Shown here piece by piece: positions 41,368 to 53,552 of a stretch of 64,000 nucleotides of DNA. Below the pieces are notes generated by a model, which saw nothing but the letters and a program-made list of their open reading frames with translations, was not told where the DNA came from and did not search any database. Source of the DNA: Pseudomonas sp. AN-1 (GTDB taxonomy: Bacteria > Pseudomonadota > Gammaproteobacteria > Pseudomonadales > Pseudomonadaceae); NCBI RefSeq assembly GCF_034057115.1, contig NZ_CP139195.1, forward strand, positions 2,480,001 to 2,544,000. The letters run 5' to 3'. The position numbers and the translations under genes were made by a program. Positions within the stretch are counted from its first letter, which is position 1, and each line of letters starts with the position of its first letter.

Positions 41368-41397
41368 TTTACAAGCCGTCGAGGCCACCCTTATGAT
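41368..41397 (+). promoter_or_regulatory. Stable-RNA promoter for the tRNA-Leu array
   Basis: TTTACA (41368-41373), an 18-base spacer and TATGAT (41392-41397), each 5 of 6 to consensus, followed by GCGCGCCC, a GC-rich discriminator typical of stringently controlled rRNA/tRNA promoters. The first tRNA begins about 65 bases later. Confidence 0.75.
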
Positions 41398-41466
41398 GCG
41401 CGCCCACAGCAGCAGCAACAACTGCAGCTGTAACGATAGAGCAGATGAGCAATCATCGCACTATTA

Positions 41467-41553
41467 GCCCAGGTGGCGGAATTGGTAGACGCGCTGGTTT
41501 CAGGTATCAGTGGTGGCAACACCGTGGAAGTTCGAGTCTTCTCCTGGGCACCA
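41467..41553 (+). tRNA. tRNA-Leu (anticodon CAG), copy 1
   Basis: 87 bases including encoded CCA. Acceptor GCCCAGG pairs with CCTGGGC, the anticodon loop is TTCAGGT with CAG at 41501-41503 (reads CUG), and a long class II variable arm has stem GGTG/CACC with loop GCAA (41511-41525). T-arm GGAAG-TTCGAGT-CTTCT. CUG is the dominant Leu codon in these genes. Confidence 0.97.
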
Positions 41554-41627
41554 ATTCCAAGCAGACGCGCAAGCGGATGCTGACGAAAGAAGCAGTCAGG
41601 CTTCGCCGGCAACGGCAGACATGGCAC

Positions 41628-41714
41628 GCCCAGGTGGCGGAATTGGTAGACGCGCTGGTTTCAGGTATCAGTGGTAGAAATACCGTGGAAGTTCGAGTCT
41701 TCTCCTGGGCACCA
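41628..41714 (+). tRNA. tRNA-Leu (anticodon CAG), copy 2
   Basis: Same as copy 1 except the variable arm (41672-41686), where the stem is GGTA/TACC and the loop GAAA. CCA is encoded. Confidence 0.97.
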
Positions 41715-41788
41715 ATTCCAAGCAGACGCGCAAGCGGATGCTGACGAAAGAAGCAGTCAGGCTTCGCCGGCAACGGCAGACATGGCAC

Positions 41789-41875
41789 GCCCAGGTGGCG
41801 GAATTGGTAGACGCGCTGGTTTCAGGTATCAGTGATAGCAATATCGTGGAAGTTCGAGTCTTCTCCTGGGCACCA
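41789..41875 (+). tRNA. tRNA-Leu (anticodon CAG), copy 3
   Basis: Same as copy 1 except the variable arm (41833-41847), where the stem is GATA/TATC and the loop GCAA. CCA is encoded; a strong terminator follows six bases later. Confidence 0.97.
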
Positions 41876-41880
41876 ATTCC

Positions 41881-41912
41881 AAAAAACCGGATCGCAAGAT
41901 CCGGTTTTTTTT
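41881..41912 (+). terminator. Intrinsic terminator of the tRNA-Leu array
   Basis: AAAAAACCGGATC pairs with GATCCGGTTTTTT around a GCAA loop and continues into a run of eight T. A textbook terminator. Confidence 0.93.
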
Positions 41913-41980
41913 CGCCTGCAGAAAAGTCGCACCCCACCCTGCCGGCACACCCCGGCAAACCCATCACCCGCAAAAAAGAA

Positions 41981-42002
41981 AAAGGCCGCATCAGCGGCCT
42001 TT
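41981..42002 (-). terminator. Intrinsic terminator of purA
   Basis: On the minus strand AAAGGCCGC pairs with GCGGCCTTT (loop TGAT), followed by a T-rich tract TTCTTTTTTG. It begins 18 bases after the purA stop. Confidence 0.8.
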
Positions 42003-42020
42003 TCCTCGACAGCGCGCCCC

Positions 42021-44775
<2,755 letters not shown>

Positions 44776-44790
44776 GGTTCCCGCAGACGC

Positions 44791-44813
44791 AAAAAAGCCG
44801 GGAAATCCCGGCT
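44791..44813 (-). terminator. Intrinsic terminator after hflC
   Basis: On the minus strand AGCCGGG pairs with CCCGGCT and is followed by TTTTTTG. A second 11-bp perfect hairpin (44847-44857 with 44862-44872) lies between it and the hflC stop. Confidence 0.75.
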
Positions 44814-44881
44814 GACTCATGATAACACGTTTTCCCCGCGATCACGCCGGCGGCTGCACGGGCAGCCGCCGGGCGGACCGG

Positions 44882-45751
44882 TCAGGGCTTGACCTGCTCC
44901 AGATAGCGGAAGAAGTCGCCCTTGGGATCCAGCACCATCACGTCGCGCTTGCCGGCGAAGCTCTCGCGGTAGGCCTGCAGGCTGCGATGGAAGGCGTAGA
45001 ACTCCGGGTCCTGGCTGTAGGCCTTGGCATAGATCGCCGCCGCCTGGGCATCGCCCTGGCCGCGCAGCTCCTCCGCCTCGCGGTAGGCCTCGGCCAGCAG
45101 CACGCGGCGCTGGCGGTCGGCGTCGGCACGAATGCCCTCGGCCAGCTCGCGACCCTTGGCACGGTGCTCGCGGGCCTCGCGCTCGCGCTCGGTGCTCATC
45201 CGCTCGAACACGCTGCGGTTGACTTCCTTGGGCAGATCGATGGCCTTGACCCGCACGTCGAGCACCTCGATGCCCAGCTCGCGGCGCGCCATGCGGTCGA
45301 GCAGCTGGGTAATGTCGGCCATCAGCGCATCGCGCTCGCCGGACACCACCTCATGCAGGGAGCGCTTGCCGAACTGGTCACGCAGACCAGACTCCAGGCG
45401 GCGCGACAGGCGCTCGTCGGCGATCTGCTTCATGCCCGAGGTGGCGGTGTAGAAGCGCTCGGCATCGGCCACCCGCCACTTGGCGTAGGCGTCCACCATC
45501 ACCGCCTTCTTCTCCAGGGTGAGGAAGCGCTGGGTCGGCGAGTCCAGAGTCAGCAGGCGGGCATCGAACTTGCGCACCTGGTTGACGTAGGGAATCTTCA
45601 CATGCAGGCCCGGCGGCACGTCGGCCTGGACGATGCGACCGAACTGCAGCAGCACCGCCTTCTCGGTCTGCAGGACGATGTAGAAGCAGTTCCAGCCCAC
45701 CAGCGCCAGCACGGCGGCGGCGATCAGGGCGATCAGCGACTTGTTGCTCAT
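44882..45751 (-). CDS. hflC: HflC, SPFH-domain regulator of FtsH
   Basis: 289 aa. N-terminal membrane anchor (about 6-24), then a prohibitin/SPFH domain starting VLQTEKAVLLQFGRI and a long coiled helix rich in Glu/Arg/Ala (about 180-260). It forms a large cage with HflK around FtsH in the inner membrane. ATG 45751 shares its A with the hflK stop (TGATG). Confidence 0.95.
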   Translation of the reverse strand: MSNKSLIALIAAAVLALVGWNCFYIVLQTEKAVLLQFGRIVQADVPPGLHVKIPYVNQVRKFDARLLTLDSPTQRFLTLEKKAVMVDAYAKWRVADAERFYTATSGMKQIADERLSRRLESGLRDQFGKRSLHEVVSGERDALMADITQLLDRMARRELGIEVLDVRVKAIDLPKEVNRSVFERMSTEREREAREHRAKGRELAEGIRADADRQRRVLLAEAYREAEELRGQGDAQAAAIYAKAYSQDPEFYAFHRSLQAYRESFAGKRDVMVLDPKGDFFRYLEQVKP

Positions 45752-46905
45752 CAGCGGCTCTCCCTCGAACGCAGGTCACGCTGCGCATCCGAACCCACCC
45801 GTGGCGCCTCCACCGCACCGGACTGGATGCTCGGCATCACCGGCGTCGACAGCGGCGCACGGCCTTCCATCATCTTGTCCAGCGGCAGATAGAGCAGGCT
45901 GTTCTGCCCCTGCTCGCTGCTCATCAGCACCTTGCTGGTATTGCCCAGCAACTCCTGCATGGTCTCCAGGTACAGGCGCTGGCGGGTCACCTCCGGGGCC
46001 TTGCGATATTCGACCAGCAGCTTGCTGAAGCGGTCGGCCTCGCCCTGGGCGCGGGAGACCACTTCCTCGCGATAGCCGTTGGCGTCCTCGACGATGCGCT
46101 GGGCCTGGCCGCGCGCCTCGGGGATCACGCCGTTGGCGTAGGCCTCGGCCTGGTTCTTCTCGCGCTGCTCGTCCTCACGGGCCCGGATCACGTCGTCGAA
46201 GGCTTCCTGCACCTCGCGCGGGGCGGCGGCGCTCTGGATGTTGACCTGGGTGACGGTGATGCCGGTCTTGTAGGTGTCGAGGAAACGCTGCAGGCGCTCC
46301 TTGACGTCGGCGGCCATCTGCTCGCGGCCCTCGGTCAGCACCTGGTCCATCGAGGTCGAGCCGACCACGTGGCGCAGGGCGCTGTCGGTGGCGTGCTGCA
46401 GGCTGACTTCCGGCTGGTCGACGTTGAGCACGAACTCCTGCAGGTTGCTGACCCGGTACTGCACGGTCAGCGGCACCTCGATGATGTTCTCGTCCTCGGT
46501 GAGCATCTGGCCCTGCTTGCTGTAGGCACGCTCGCGGGTGACGTTTTCCTGGAACTTGCGGTCGATCGGCGGCAGATAGAGGTTCAGGCCCGGCCCGACG
46601 GTCTCGTAGTACTTGCCGAAGCGCAGGATCACCGCCTGCTCCTGTTCGTCCACCACGTAGACGGCGCTGTACAGCCAGAGCGCGGCGAGCACGCCGAAGC
46701 CGATGGCCACGAGGCCGAGACCGCCGCCCTTGCCGCCCGCGCCGCTGTCGCCGCTGCGCTTGCGACCACCGAACAGGCTGTTCAGGTTGTCCTGCAGCTT
46801 GCGCAAGGCTTCGTCCAGATCCGGTGGCCCCTGCCGACCGCCGCCACGGCGGCCGCCCCAGGGATCGTTGTCGTTCGAGTTGCCACCCGGCTCATTCCAG
46901 GCCAT
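45751..46905 (-). CDS. hflK: HflK, SPFH-domain regulator of FtsH
   Basis: 384 aa from ATG 46905. A Gly/Asn-rich N-tail (MAWNEPGG start, then GGRRGGGRQG), one membrane helix (about 78-98), the SPFH domain starting VYVVDEQEQAVILRFG and a C-terminal helical region. It partners HflC. An in-frame start 18 codons upstream would not match the family. 99 bases from hflX. Confidence 0.95.
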   Translation of the reverse strand: MAWNEPGGNSNDNDPWGGRRGGGRQGPPDLDEALRKLQDNLNSLFGGRKRSGDSGAGGKGGGLGLVAIGFGVLAALWLYSAVYVVDEQEQAVILRFGKYYETVGPGLNLYLPPIDRKFQENVTRERAYSKQGQMLTEDENIIEVPLTVQYRVSNLQEFVLNVDQPEVSLQHATDSALRHVVGSTSMDQVLTEGREQMAADVKERLQRFLDTYKTGITVTQVNIQSAAAPREVQEAFDDVIRAREDEQREKNQAEAYANGVIPEARGQAQRIVEDANGYREEVVSRAQGEADRFSKLLVEYRKAPEVTRQRLYLETMQELLGNTSKVLMSSEQGQNSLLYLPLDKMMEGRAPLSTPVMPSIQSGAVEAPRVGSDAQRDLRSRESR

Positions 46906-47004
46906 AGCGTTCTCCCCACTGATAACGCGTAGACGTGCCCACAGGGCACATCCGTCCATGCTACCGAAAGCCTCCGAGCGGCGGCAAAGCCGGGCGCCCG
47001 GGCT

Positions 47005-48306
47005 TTATTGCAAAGTGTGTTGCGCGAGAAAGTCGTCGGACTTCCAGCCCTCGCGACTGACCAGCTTGTTCAGCTCGACCCGCGGCAGGCGTACCTTCAA
47101 CAGGATGGCACCTTCCTCGTCATGCTGCTCGTCCTGCACCGCACCGAGCGCGAACAACTGGGCACGCAGGCGGCCGAGCTGCTGCGGCAGGCGCAGGATG
47201 CCGACGAACAGGTCATCGCCGAGCAGTTCGGTGATCGCCTGGCGCAGCAGGTCCAGGCCCTGCCCCTCGCGGGCCGACAGCCAGACACGCACCGGCTTGC
47301 CGCTGTCGTCGCGCTGGATCTGCGGCGCCACGCCGGGCAACAGGTCGAGCTTGTTGTACACCTCGAGGGTCGGCAGCTGGTCGGCACCGATCTCCTTGAG
47401 CACCGAGTAGACCTGCTCGATCTGCAGCTGGCGCTCGGGCTCGTGGGCGTCGATCACGTGCAGCAGCAGGTCGGCGTTGCTCGACTCCTCAAGGGTGGCG
47501 CGGAACGCCTCGACCAGCTTGTGCGGCAGGTGGCGGATGAAGCCCACGGTATCGGCGAGGATCACCGGACCGACGTCGGCGAACTCGAGACGACGCAGGG
47601 TGGGATCGAGGGTGGCGAACAGCTGGTTGGCGGCGTAGACGTCGGCCTCGGTCAGCGCGTTGAACAGCGTCGACTTGCCGGCGTTGGTGTAGCCGACCAG
47701 CGAGACCACCGGCACCTCGGCGCGCTTGCGCCCGCGGCGCGCCAGCTCGCGCTGGCTGCGCACCTTCTCCAGGCGCTGCTTGATCTGGCGGATGCGCACG
47801 CGCAGCAGGCGACGGTCAGTTTCCAGCTGGGTCTCGCCCGGGCCGCGCAGGCCGATGCCGCCCTTCTGCCGCTCGAGGTGGGTCCAGCCGCGCACCAGGC
47901 GCGTGCTCATGTGCTCGAGCTGGGCCAGTTCGACCTGCAGCTTGCCTTCATGGGTGCGCGCACGCTGGGCGAAGATGTCGAGAATCAGGCCGGTACGGTC
48001 GAGTACCCGGCATTCGAACTCGCGCTCGAGGTTGCGTTCCTGACTGGGAGTCAGGGTGTGGTTGAAGATGACCAGTTCGGCCTGCTCGGCCCTGACCTGC
48101 TCGCGGATCTCGTCGACCTTGCCGCTGCCGATCAGGAAGCGTGCCGTGGGCTGGTGCCGGGGTACGCTGATGAAGCCAGCGACCTCGGCACCCGCCGAAC
48201 GGGCCAGTTCGAGAAACTCGTCGGGATCTTCACGCGCCTCGGGCGCCTGGCCGTCCAGATGAATCAGGATGGCCCGCTCGCCACCCTCGTGGCGCTCAAA
48301 GAACAA
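47005..48306 (-). CDS. hflX: GTPase HflX
   Basis: 433 aa. N-terminal HflX domain with LNHTLTPSQERNLERE-like IFNHTLTPSQERNLE, then the G domain with GYTNAGKSTLFN (G1), DTVGFIRHLP (G3) and YNKLDLL (G4). It splits stalled ribosomes, mainly in heat stress. The start is TTG at 48306 giving MFFERHEGG; an AGCGGAG site lies upstream and no ATG fits. Follows hfq by 15 bases. Confidence 0.93.
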   Translation of the reverse strand: MFFERHEGGERAILIHLDGQAPEAREDPDEFLELARSAGAEVAGFISVPRHQPTARFLIGSGKVDEIREQVRAEQAELVIFNHTLTPSQERNLEREFECRVLDRTGLILDIFAQRARTHEGKLQVELAQLEHMSTRLVRGWTHLERQKGGIGLRGPGETQLETDRRLLRVRIRQIKQRLEKVRSQRELARRGRKRAEVPVVSLVGYTNAGKSTLFNALTEADVYAANQLFATLDPTLRRLEFADVGPVILADTVGFIRHLPHKLVEAFRATLEESSNADLLLHVIDAHEPERQLQIEQVYSVLKEIGADQLPTLEVYNKLDLLPGVAPQIQRDDSGKPVRVWLSAREGQGLDLLRQAITELLGDDLFVGILRLPQQLGRLRAQLFALGAVQDEQHDEEGAILLKVRLPRVELNKLVSREGWKSDDFLAQHTLQ

Positions 48307-48321
48307 GACCGGCGGCTCCGC

Positions 48322-48570
48322 TTATTCGGCGTTGCCCGGCTCACCCGACTCGCTGCTGGGCAGACGGACCGGACGGCTGGGAACCACGGTGGAGATCGCG
48401 TGCTTGTAGACCATCTGGCTGACGGTGTTCTTCAGCAGGATGACGAACTGGTCGAACGACTCGATCTGGCCCTGCAGCTTGATGCCGTTGACCAGATAGA
48501 TGGAAACCGGAACGCGTTCCTTACGCAGGGTATTCAGGTAAGGGTCTTGTAGCGAATGCCCTTTTGACAT
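48322..48570 (-). CDS. hfq: RNA chaperone Hfq
   Basis: 82 aa, the pseudomonad length. [22 protein letters not shown] opens Sm1, and [14 protein letters not shown] is Sm2 with the proximal-site KH residues. The short C-tail [11 protein letters not shown] lacks the long extension of enterobacterial Hfq. It binds sRNAs and A-rich mRNA sites such as Crc targets. ATG 48570 has AAGGAG eight bases upstream. Confidence 0.98.
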   Translation of the reverse strand: MSKGHSLQDPYLNTLRKERVPVSIYLVNGIKLQGQIESFDQFVILLKNTVSQMVYKHAISTVVPSRPVRLPSSESGEPGNAE

Positions 48571-48611
48571 TTTCCACACTCCTTCAGGGGATAAGTAATT
48601 GTATTAATCAG

Positions 48612-48623
48612 GTCGAATTCGAC
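48612..48623. promoter_or_regulatory. 12-bp palindrome in the miaA-hfq gap
   Basis: GTCGAATTCGAC is a perfect dyad about 42 bases before the hfq ATG. It overlaps a weak promoter candidate (-10 TACAAT on the minus strand), so it could be an operator; it may also be chance. Confidence 0.3.
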
Positions 48624-48680
48624 GAAGTCATGGCTTGCGACGGCGCTTTCCCCACAGGATAGCCGGCTGCGGGCCGAAAC

Positions 48681-49655
48681 TCAGCCATTAATGGCGACAG
48701 TCTGCAGGTATTTCAAGGTGCGCGCGAGATTGTCTGCGGCCAGGCTGTCGAGCCAGTGCAGCGACGACCAACTGCGCAGCCAGGTGAACTGTCGCTTGGC
48801 CAGCTGGCGGGTGGCGATGATGCCGCGTTCGGCCATCTCCTCCCGGGTCAGACGGCCCTCGAGATATTCCCATACCTGCCGGTAGCCCACCGAGCGGATC
48901 GACGGCAGCCCCGGGTGCAGGTCGCCGCGCGCATGCAGCGCTTCGACCTCGGCCACGAAGCCCTGTTCCAGCATCAGGTGAAAACGCCGGGCGATGCGCT
49001 CGTGCAGCAGCGCGCGCTGCGCCGGGGCGATGGCCAGGTGGGCGACAGTATAAGGGAAAGCCTGTGCGTGCGGCGCGCCGCCGTGCAGATTTTGCAACAC
49101 CTGCTGGCGGCGGCGATGCTCGCTCATGTTCAGGCCGCTGACCCGGTACACCTCCAGGGCACGGACCAGGCGTTGCGGGTCGTTGGGATGGATGCGCGCC
49201 GCCGACTCCGGGTCGACCCGCGCCAGCTCGGCATGCAGCGCGGCGAGCCCCTCGGCGACGGCCTGCGCCTCCAGCTGGGCGCGGACCTGCGGATCGGCCG
49301 AAGGCATGTCGGCCAGGCCCTCGAGCAGCGCCTTGAAGTACAGCATGGTGCCGCCGACCAGCAGCGGGATGCGCCCGGCGGCGGTGATCTCGGCCATGGC
49401 TGCCAGCGCATCGCTGCGGAACTCGGCGGCCGAGTAGCTCTCGGCCGGGTCGCGGATGTCGATCAGCCGGTGCGGGAACTCGGCGAGCAGCTCGCGCGGC
49501 GGCTTGGCGGTGCCGATGTCCATGCCGCGGTAGACCAGCGCCGAGTCGACGCTGACGATCTCGCAGGGCAGCACCCGCGCCAGCTCGATGGCCAGGTCGG
49601 TCTTGCCCGAGGCGGTCGGACCCATGAGGAAGATGGCGGGGGGCAGCGCGGACAT
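48681..49655 (-). CDS. miaA: tRNA dimethylallyltransferase
   Basis: 324 aa from ATG 49655. P-loop [15 protein letters not shown] (about 12-26), [16 protein letters not shown], and [14 protein letters not shown] near the C-terminus. It prenylates A37, the step before MiaB. It follows mutL with a 38-base gap and precedes hfq, the order known for the amiB-mutL-miaA-hfq-hflX supercluster. Confidence 0.96.
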   Translation of the reverse strand: MSALPPAIFLMGPTASGKTDLAIELARVLPCEIVSVDSALVYRGMDIGTAKPPRELLAEFPHRLIDIRDPAESYSAAEFRSDALAAMAEITAAGRIPLLVGGTMLYFKALLEGLADMPSADPQVRAQLEAQAVAEGLAALHAELARVDPESAARIHPNDPQRLVRALEVYRVSGLNMSEHRRRQQVLQNLHGGAPHAQAFPYTVAHLAIAPAQRALLHERIARRFHLMLEQGFVAEVEALHARGDLHPGLPSIRSVGYRQVWEYLEGRLTREEMAERGIIATRQLAKRQFTWLRSWSSLHWLDSLAADNLARTLKYLQTVAING

Positions 49656-49693
49656 CGGCGAACTCGGTGTAGGGATGAGGGAAGGCGGGGCGC

Positions 49694-51589
49694 TCAGCGC
49701 CCGCGCAGGAACAGCTTGTCCAGCTCGTCCATGCCCAGTTGGGTCCAGGTCGGCCGGCCGTGGTTGCACTGGCCGCTGCGCTCGGTGCTCTCCATGTCGC
49801 GCAGCAGGGCGTTCATCTCGGGCAGGGTCAGGCGGCGGTTGGCACGCACCGCGCCATGGCAGGCCATGGTCGCCAGCAGCTCGTTGAGATGGGCCTGGAT
49901 GCGGTCGCTGGAGCCGTATTCGAGCAGGTCGCTGAGCACGTCGCGCACCAGCTGGCTGGCCTGCGCCTGCTTGAGCAGCGCGGGAATCTGGCGGATCGCC
50001 AGGGTCTCCGGCCCCAGGCGCTGCAGCTCGAAACCAAGGCGGGCGAACCAGGCGGCGTGCTCCTCGGCGCAGTCGGCCTCGCGCTGGCTGAGGGCGATGG
50101 ACTCGGGCACCAGCAGCGGCTGGCCGCGCAGGCCCTCGCTGGCCATGGCGCTCTTCAGCCGCTCGTAGGTGATGCGCTCGTGGGCCGCGTGCATGTCCAC
50201 CAGTACCAGGCCGTGGGCGTTCTCGGCGAGGATGTAGATGCCCTTGAGCTGGGCCAGCGCGTAGCCCAGCGGCGGCACGTCGCCCTGCCCCTCGGGCAGC
50301 GCCGCCGGCCCGGCCAGCGGAGCGAAGAACTCGCGGTAGGCGCCCTGTAGCTCGGCCTGCGGCTGGGCCGCCGGCGCCTGCACCGGCCGATAGCCGCCTC
50401 CACCGCCCGGACGGCTCTGCCCGCCGAGCGGCGCCTGCCAGGCCGGCTCCGCCGGCGTGGCAGCCGGCACATGCTCGGCCAGCACCATCTCGTTCTGCCC
50501 GGCGAACTCGCCGGCGGCCAGGCCAGTGACCTGCGGCTCGCCGCGCGGCGCCGCGGCGGGAGCCAGCTGGCTCTCCGGGCGCACGTCGGCCAGCGCGCGG
50601 TGCAGGGTGCCGTAGAGGAAGTCGTGGACCATGCGGCTGTCGCGGAAGCGCACCTCGTGCTTGGTCGGGTGCACGTTGACGTCGACCACCGCGGGGTCGA
50701 TCTCGAGGAACAGCACGAAGGCCGGGTGGCGGCCGTTGTACAGCACGTCGCGGTAGGCCTGGCGCACCGCGTGGGCGACCAGCTTGTCGCGCACCATGCG
50801 GCCGTTGACGTAGAAGTACTGCAGGTCGGCCTGGCTGCGCGAGAAGGTCGGCAGGCCGACCCAGCCCCACAGACGCAGGCCGTTGCGCTCGAGGTCGAGC
50901 GGCAGCGCCTGCTCGAGGAAGGCCGGACCGCAGACGCTGGCCACCCGCCGCGCGCGGCTGACTTCGTCCTTCGCCGGATGCAGGCCGAGCACGCCCTTGC
51001 CGTTGTGGCGCAGGTGGAAGCCGACCTCGAAGTGGGTCAGCGCCAGGCGCTTGATCACCTCCTGCAGGTGGTCGAACTCGGTCTTCTCGGCGCGCAGGAA
51101 CTTGCGCCGCGCCGGGGTGTTGAAGAACAGGTCGCGCACCTCGACGCTGGTGCCGTCGGGATGCGCCGCCGGCTGCACCCGCGGCGCCATGTCGCTGCCC
51201 TCGACCTCGACCTGCCAGGCCTGCGGGGCGCCGCGCCGGCGCGAGGTCAGGGTCAGGCGCGCCACCGAGCTGATCGAGGCCAGCGCCTCGCCGCGAAAGC
51301 CGAGGCTGAGCACCCGCTCGAGGTCCTCCAGCTCGCGGATCTTGCTGGTGGCGTGGCGCGCCAGGGCCAGCGGCAGGTCGTCCGGCTCGATGCCGGCGCC
51401 GTCGTCGCGCACGCGCAGCAGCTTGATGCCGCCCTGCTCGACCTCGACGTCGATGCGCGTGGCGCCGGCGTCCAGGCTGTTCTCCAGCAGCTCCTTGGCC
51501 ACCGAAGCCGGCCGCTCGACCACCTCGCCGGCGGCGATCTGGTTGGCCAGCCGCGGAGTGAGCAGCTGGATGCGCGCCGGTGCGCTCAT
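49694..51589 (-). CDS. mutL: DNA mismatch repair protein MutL
   Basis: 631 aa. GHKL ATPase motifs [15 protein letters not shown] and [13 protein letters not shown] at the N-terminus; a Pro/Gln-rich linker (about 340-425); and a C-terminal dimer domain. The C-terminus contains [12 protein letters not shown] (Asp465, Glu471, Glu476), matching the metal-binding motif of endonuclease-type MutL. ATG 51589 overlaps amiB by four bases (ATGA). Confidence 0.96.
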   Translation of the reverse strand: MSAPARIQLLTPRLANQIAAGEVVERPASVAKELLENSLDAGATRIDVEVEQGGIKLLRVRDDGAGIEPDDLPLALARHATSKIRELEDLERVLSLGFRGEALASISSVARLTLTSRRRGAPQAWQVEVEGSDMAPRVQPAAHPDGTSVEVRDLFFNTPARRKFLRAEKTEFDHLQEVIKRLALTHFEVGFHLRHNGKGVLGLHPAKDEVSRARRVASVCGPAFLEQALPLDLERNGLRLWGWVGLPTFSRSQADLQYFYVNGRMVRDKLVAHAVRQAYRDVLYNGRHPAFVLFLEIDPAVVDVNVHPTKHEVRFRDSRMVHDFLYGTLHRALADVRPESQLAPAAAPRGEPQVTGLAAGEFAGQNEMVLAEHVPAATPAEPAWQAPLGGQSRPGGGGGYRPVQAPAAQPQAELQGAYREFFAPLAGPAALPEGQGDVPPLGYALAQLKGIYILAENAHGLVLVDMHAAHERITYERLKSAMASEGLRGQPLLVPESIALSQREADCAEEHAAWFARLGFELQRLGPETLAIRQIPALLKQAQASQLVRDVLSDLLEYGSSDRIQAHLNELLATMACHGAVRANRRLTLPEMNALLRDMESTERSGQCNHGRPTWTQLGMDELDKLFLRGR

Positions 51590-53082
51590 GGCTGGGCCGC
51601 CAGGGTCGGCGCCGGGATGGTCAGCATCTGGCCGGCCTTAAGATTGTCGCTGGCCAGACGGTTGGCGCTGCGCAGCGCGGCCTGGCTGACCTGGTAGCGC
51701 TGGGCGATCAGCGCCAGGCTCTCACCCGGGGCCACCCGGTGGGCGCGCTCGCCCACCTTGATCTTGCCCTGGTCGCGCAGCCAGGCGATGTAGGTGCCAG
51801 GCGGCGGGTTCTCGTGGAAGAACTGGCGCACGCCGCTCTGGATCGAGCGCGCCAGCGCCTGCTGGTGGCTCTTGGTGGCCAGCTTCTGCGATTCGCCGGG
51901 GTTGGAGATGAACCCGGTTTCCACCAGGATCGACGGGATGTCCGGCGACTTCAGCACCATGAAGCCGGCCTGCTCGACCCGGCGCTTGTGCAGCGGGGTG
52001 ATGCGCCCCATGTTCGCCAGCACCTTGTGGCCGACGTCCAGGCTGGAGGACAGGGTGGCGGTCATCGACAGATCGAGCAGCACCCCGGCGAGCATGCGGT
52101 CCTTGTCGTCGAGGCTGACGCTGCCGACGCCGCCGACCAGATCCGAGCGGTTCTCGCTGTCGGCCAGCCAGCGCGCGGTCTCCGAGGTGGCGCCGCCTTC
52201 GGAGAGGGCGAACACCGAGGCGCCGAAGGCCGCCGCGCGCGGTGCGGCGTCGGCGTGGATGGAGACGAACAGGTCGGCGCCCTTCTTGCGGGCGATCTCG
52301 GTGCGCTTGCGCAGCGGGATGAAGTAATCGCCGGTACGCACCAGTTCGGCGCGGAAGCCTTTCTCCTGGTTGATCAGGCGCTGCAGTTCGCGGGCGATCT
52401 CCAGTACCACGACCTTCTCGCGCAGGCCGCGCGGGCCGATGGCGCCCGGATCCTCGCCGCCGTGGCCGGCGTCGATGGCGATGACGATGTTGCGCTTGCC
52501 GCTGGGCAGCGGCGCCGGGCGGGCCGCCGCCTCGCGAACCACGGTCTTCGGCGCTTCGGGCGCGACCGGCGGCGGGTTGTCGGCCGCTGGCGGCGCAGCG
52601 CTCCCCTGGGCCACCGCGGGCACTGCCGCGGGCGCCTTGGGCGCCACAGCCGGCGGCGCCTCGCCCTGATCGAACAGGTCGACCACCAGGCGATGGCCGT
52701 ACTGCTGGTTGGGCGCCAGGCTGAAGCTCTTCGCCTCCACCATCGCGGCGGTGTCGATGACGATGCGCAGCTTGCCGGGGGCCTGCTCGGCGGCGCGCAG
52801 GCCGGTGATCGGCGTGTTGGCCGTGGCCAGTTGCTCGAGACGGGTCCCCAGCTGGGCCCCCTCGACGTCGATGACGATGCGCTCCGGCGCGCTCAGGGAG
52901 AACACCTTGTGCTGCACCGGCCCGCTGAGGTCGAACACCAGGCGGGTGTTGTCCGGCGCACGCCACAGGCGTACGCCACGAATCTCGCTGGCCGCATGCA
53001 CCACCTCGGCGGCCAGCATGGCCAGCAGGGTGCCCAGTACGGCAAGCAGCGCCCGGGGGCGAAGGGCCCATCCCATGTTCAT
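51586..53082 (-). CDS. amiB: N-acetylmuramoyl-L-alanine amidase AmiB
   Basis: 498 aa from ATG 53082. Signal peptide about 1-30, AMIN domain (about 35-130), an Ala/Pro-rich linker (about 155-210), the zinc Amidase_3 domain (about 220-440) with [15 protein letters not shown] and SIHADA, and a C-terminal LysM (about 452-495). It splits septal peptidoglycan stems. An ATG two codons later is also possible. Coupled to tsaE (ATGA) and mutL. Confidence 0.95.
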   Translation of the reverse strand: MNMGWALRPRALLAVLGTLLAMLAAEVVHAASEIRGVRLWRAPDNTRLVFDLSGPVQHKVFSLSAPERIVIDVEGAQLGTRLEQLATANTPITGLRAAEQAPGKLRIVIDTAAMVEAKSFSLAPNQQYGHRLVVDLFDQGEAPPAVAPKAPAAVPAVAQGSAAPPAADNPPPVAPEAPKTVVREAAARPAPLPSGKRNIVIAIDAGHGGEDPGAIGPRGLREKVVVLEIARELQRLINQEKGFRAELVRTGDYFIPLRKRTEIARKKGADLFVSIHADAAPRAAAFGASVFALSEGGATSETARWLADSENRSDLVGGVGSVSLDDKDRMLAGVLLDLSMTATLSSSLDVGHKVLANMGRITPLHKRRVEQAGFMVLKSPDIPSILVETGFISNPGESQKLATKSHQQALARSIQSGVRQFFHENPPPGTYIAWLRDQGKIKVGERAHRVAPGESLALIAQRYQVSQAALRSANRLASDNLKAGQMLTIPAPTLAAQP

Positions 53083-53552
53083 TGGACTCCCACAGTCGTC
53101 AGGGCGGCGCACCAGGACTCGCCCCGCGCGCCGTGGGGCAGCAGGCGCAACACCCGCCCCTCGCCATGCACGTCGATGCTGATGTCCAGGTCCGCCTTCG
53201 GCAGAATGCCGGCGCCGCGCTCGGGCCACTCGATCAGGCACAGCGCGTCGCCTTGGAAATAGTCGCGGATGCCGAAGAATTCCAGCTCCTCGGGATCTGC
53301 CAGGCGATACAGGTCGAAATGGTAGACCCGCCGCTCGCCCAGCTCGTAGGGCTCGACCAGGGTGAAGGTCGGGCTCTTCACCGGCCCCGCATGGCCCAGG
53401 CCGCGCAGGATACCGCGCGACAGGGTGGTCTTGCCCATGCCCAGGTCGCCATGCAGGCAGATCACTCCGCGCCCGCCGGTCACCTCGGCCAGGCGCGCGC
53501 CCAGGGCCAGCATGGCCGCCTCGTCGGCGGCGTACAGCGTCACTTCAGGCAC
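53079..53552 (-). CDS. tsaE: tRNA threonylcarbamoyladenosine ATPase TsaE
   Basis: 157 aa. P-loop LHGDLGMGKTTLSRGIL (about 34-50), then SPTFTLVEPYELG and YHFDLYRLADPEELEFFG, with IEWPERG near the C-terminus. It powers t6A synthesis with TsaBCD. The start is GTG at 53552, inside the end of nnrD (13-base overlap). Confidence 0.95.
   Translation of the reverse strand: MPEVTLYAADEAAMLALGARLAEVTGGRGVICLHGDLGMGKTTLSRGILRGLGHAGPVKSPTFTLVEPYELGERRVYHFDLYRLADPEELEFFGIRDYFQGDALCLIEWPERGAGILPKADLDISIDVHGEGRVLRLLPHGARGESWCAALTTVGVQ

Larger units (their letters stand above)
41467..41875 (+). repeat. 161-bp tandem repeat carrying tRNA-Leu
   Basis: Units begin at 41467, 41628 and 41789, each 161 bases apart; the last is cut at the tRNA end. 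The two 74-base spacers (41554-41627 and 41715-41788) are identical by eye. The only differences between copies lie in the tRNA variable arm. Confidence 0.95.

Noticed and set aside
41467-41875. Regular repeat and spacer pattern resembling a small CRISPR array
   Set aside because: The repeats are 87-base tRNA genes with cloverleaf pairing and CCA ends, and the spacers are identical, not unique.
41391-41991. Several short reading frames across the tRNA array with repeated peptide segments
   Set aside because: They are translations of the tRNA-Leu genes and their spacers, a common false gene call at tRNA-Leu loci.
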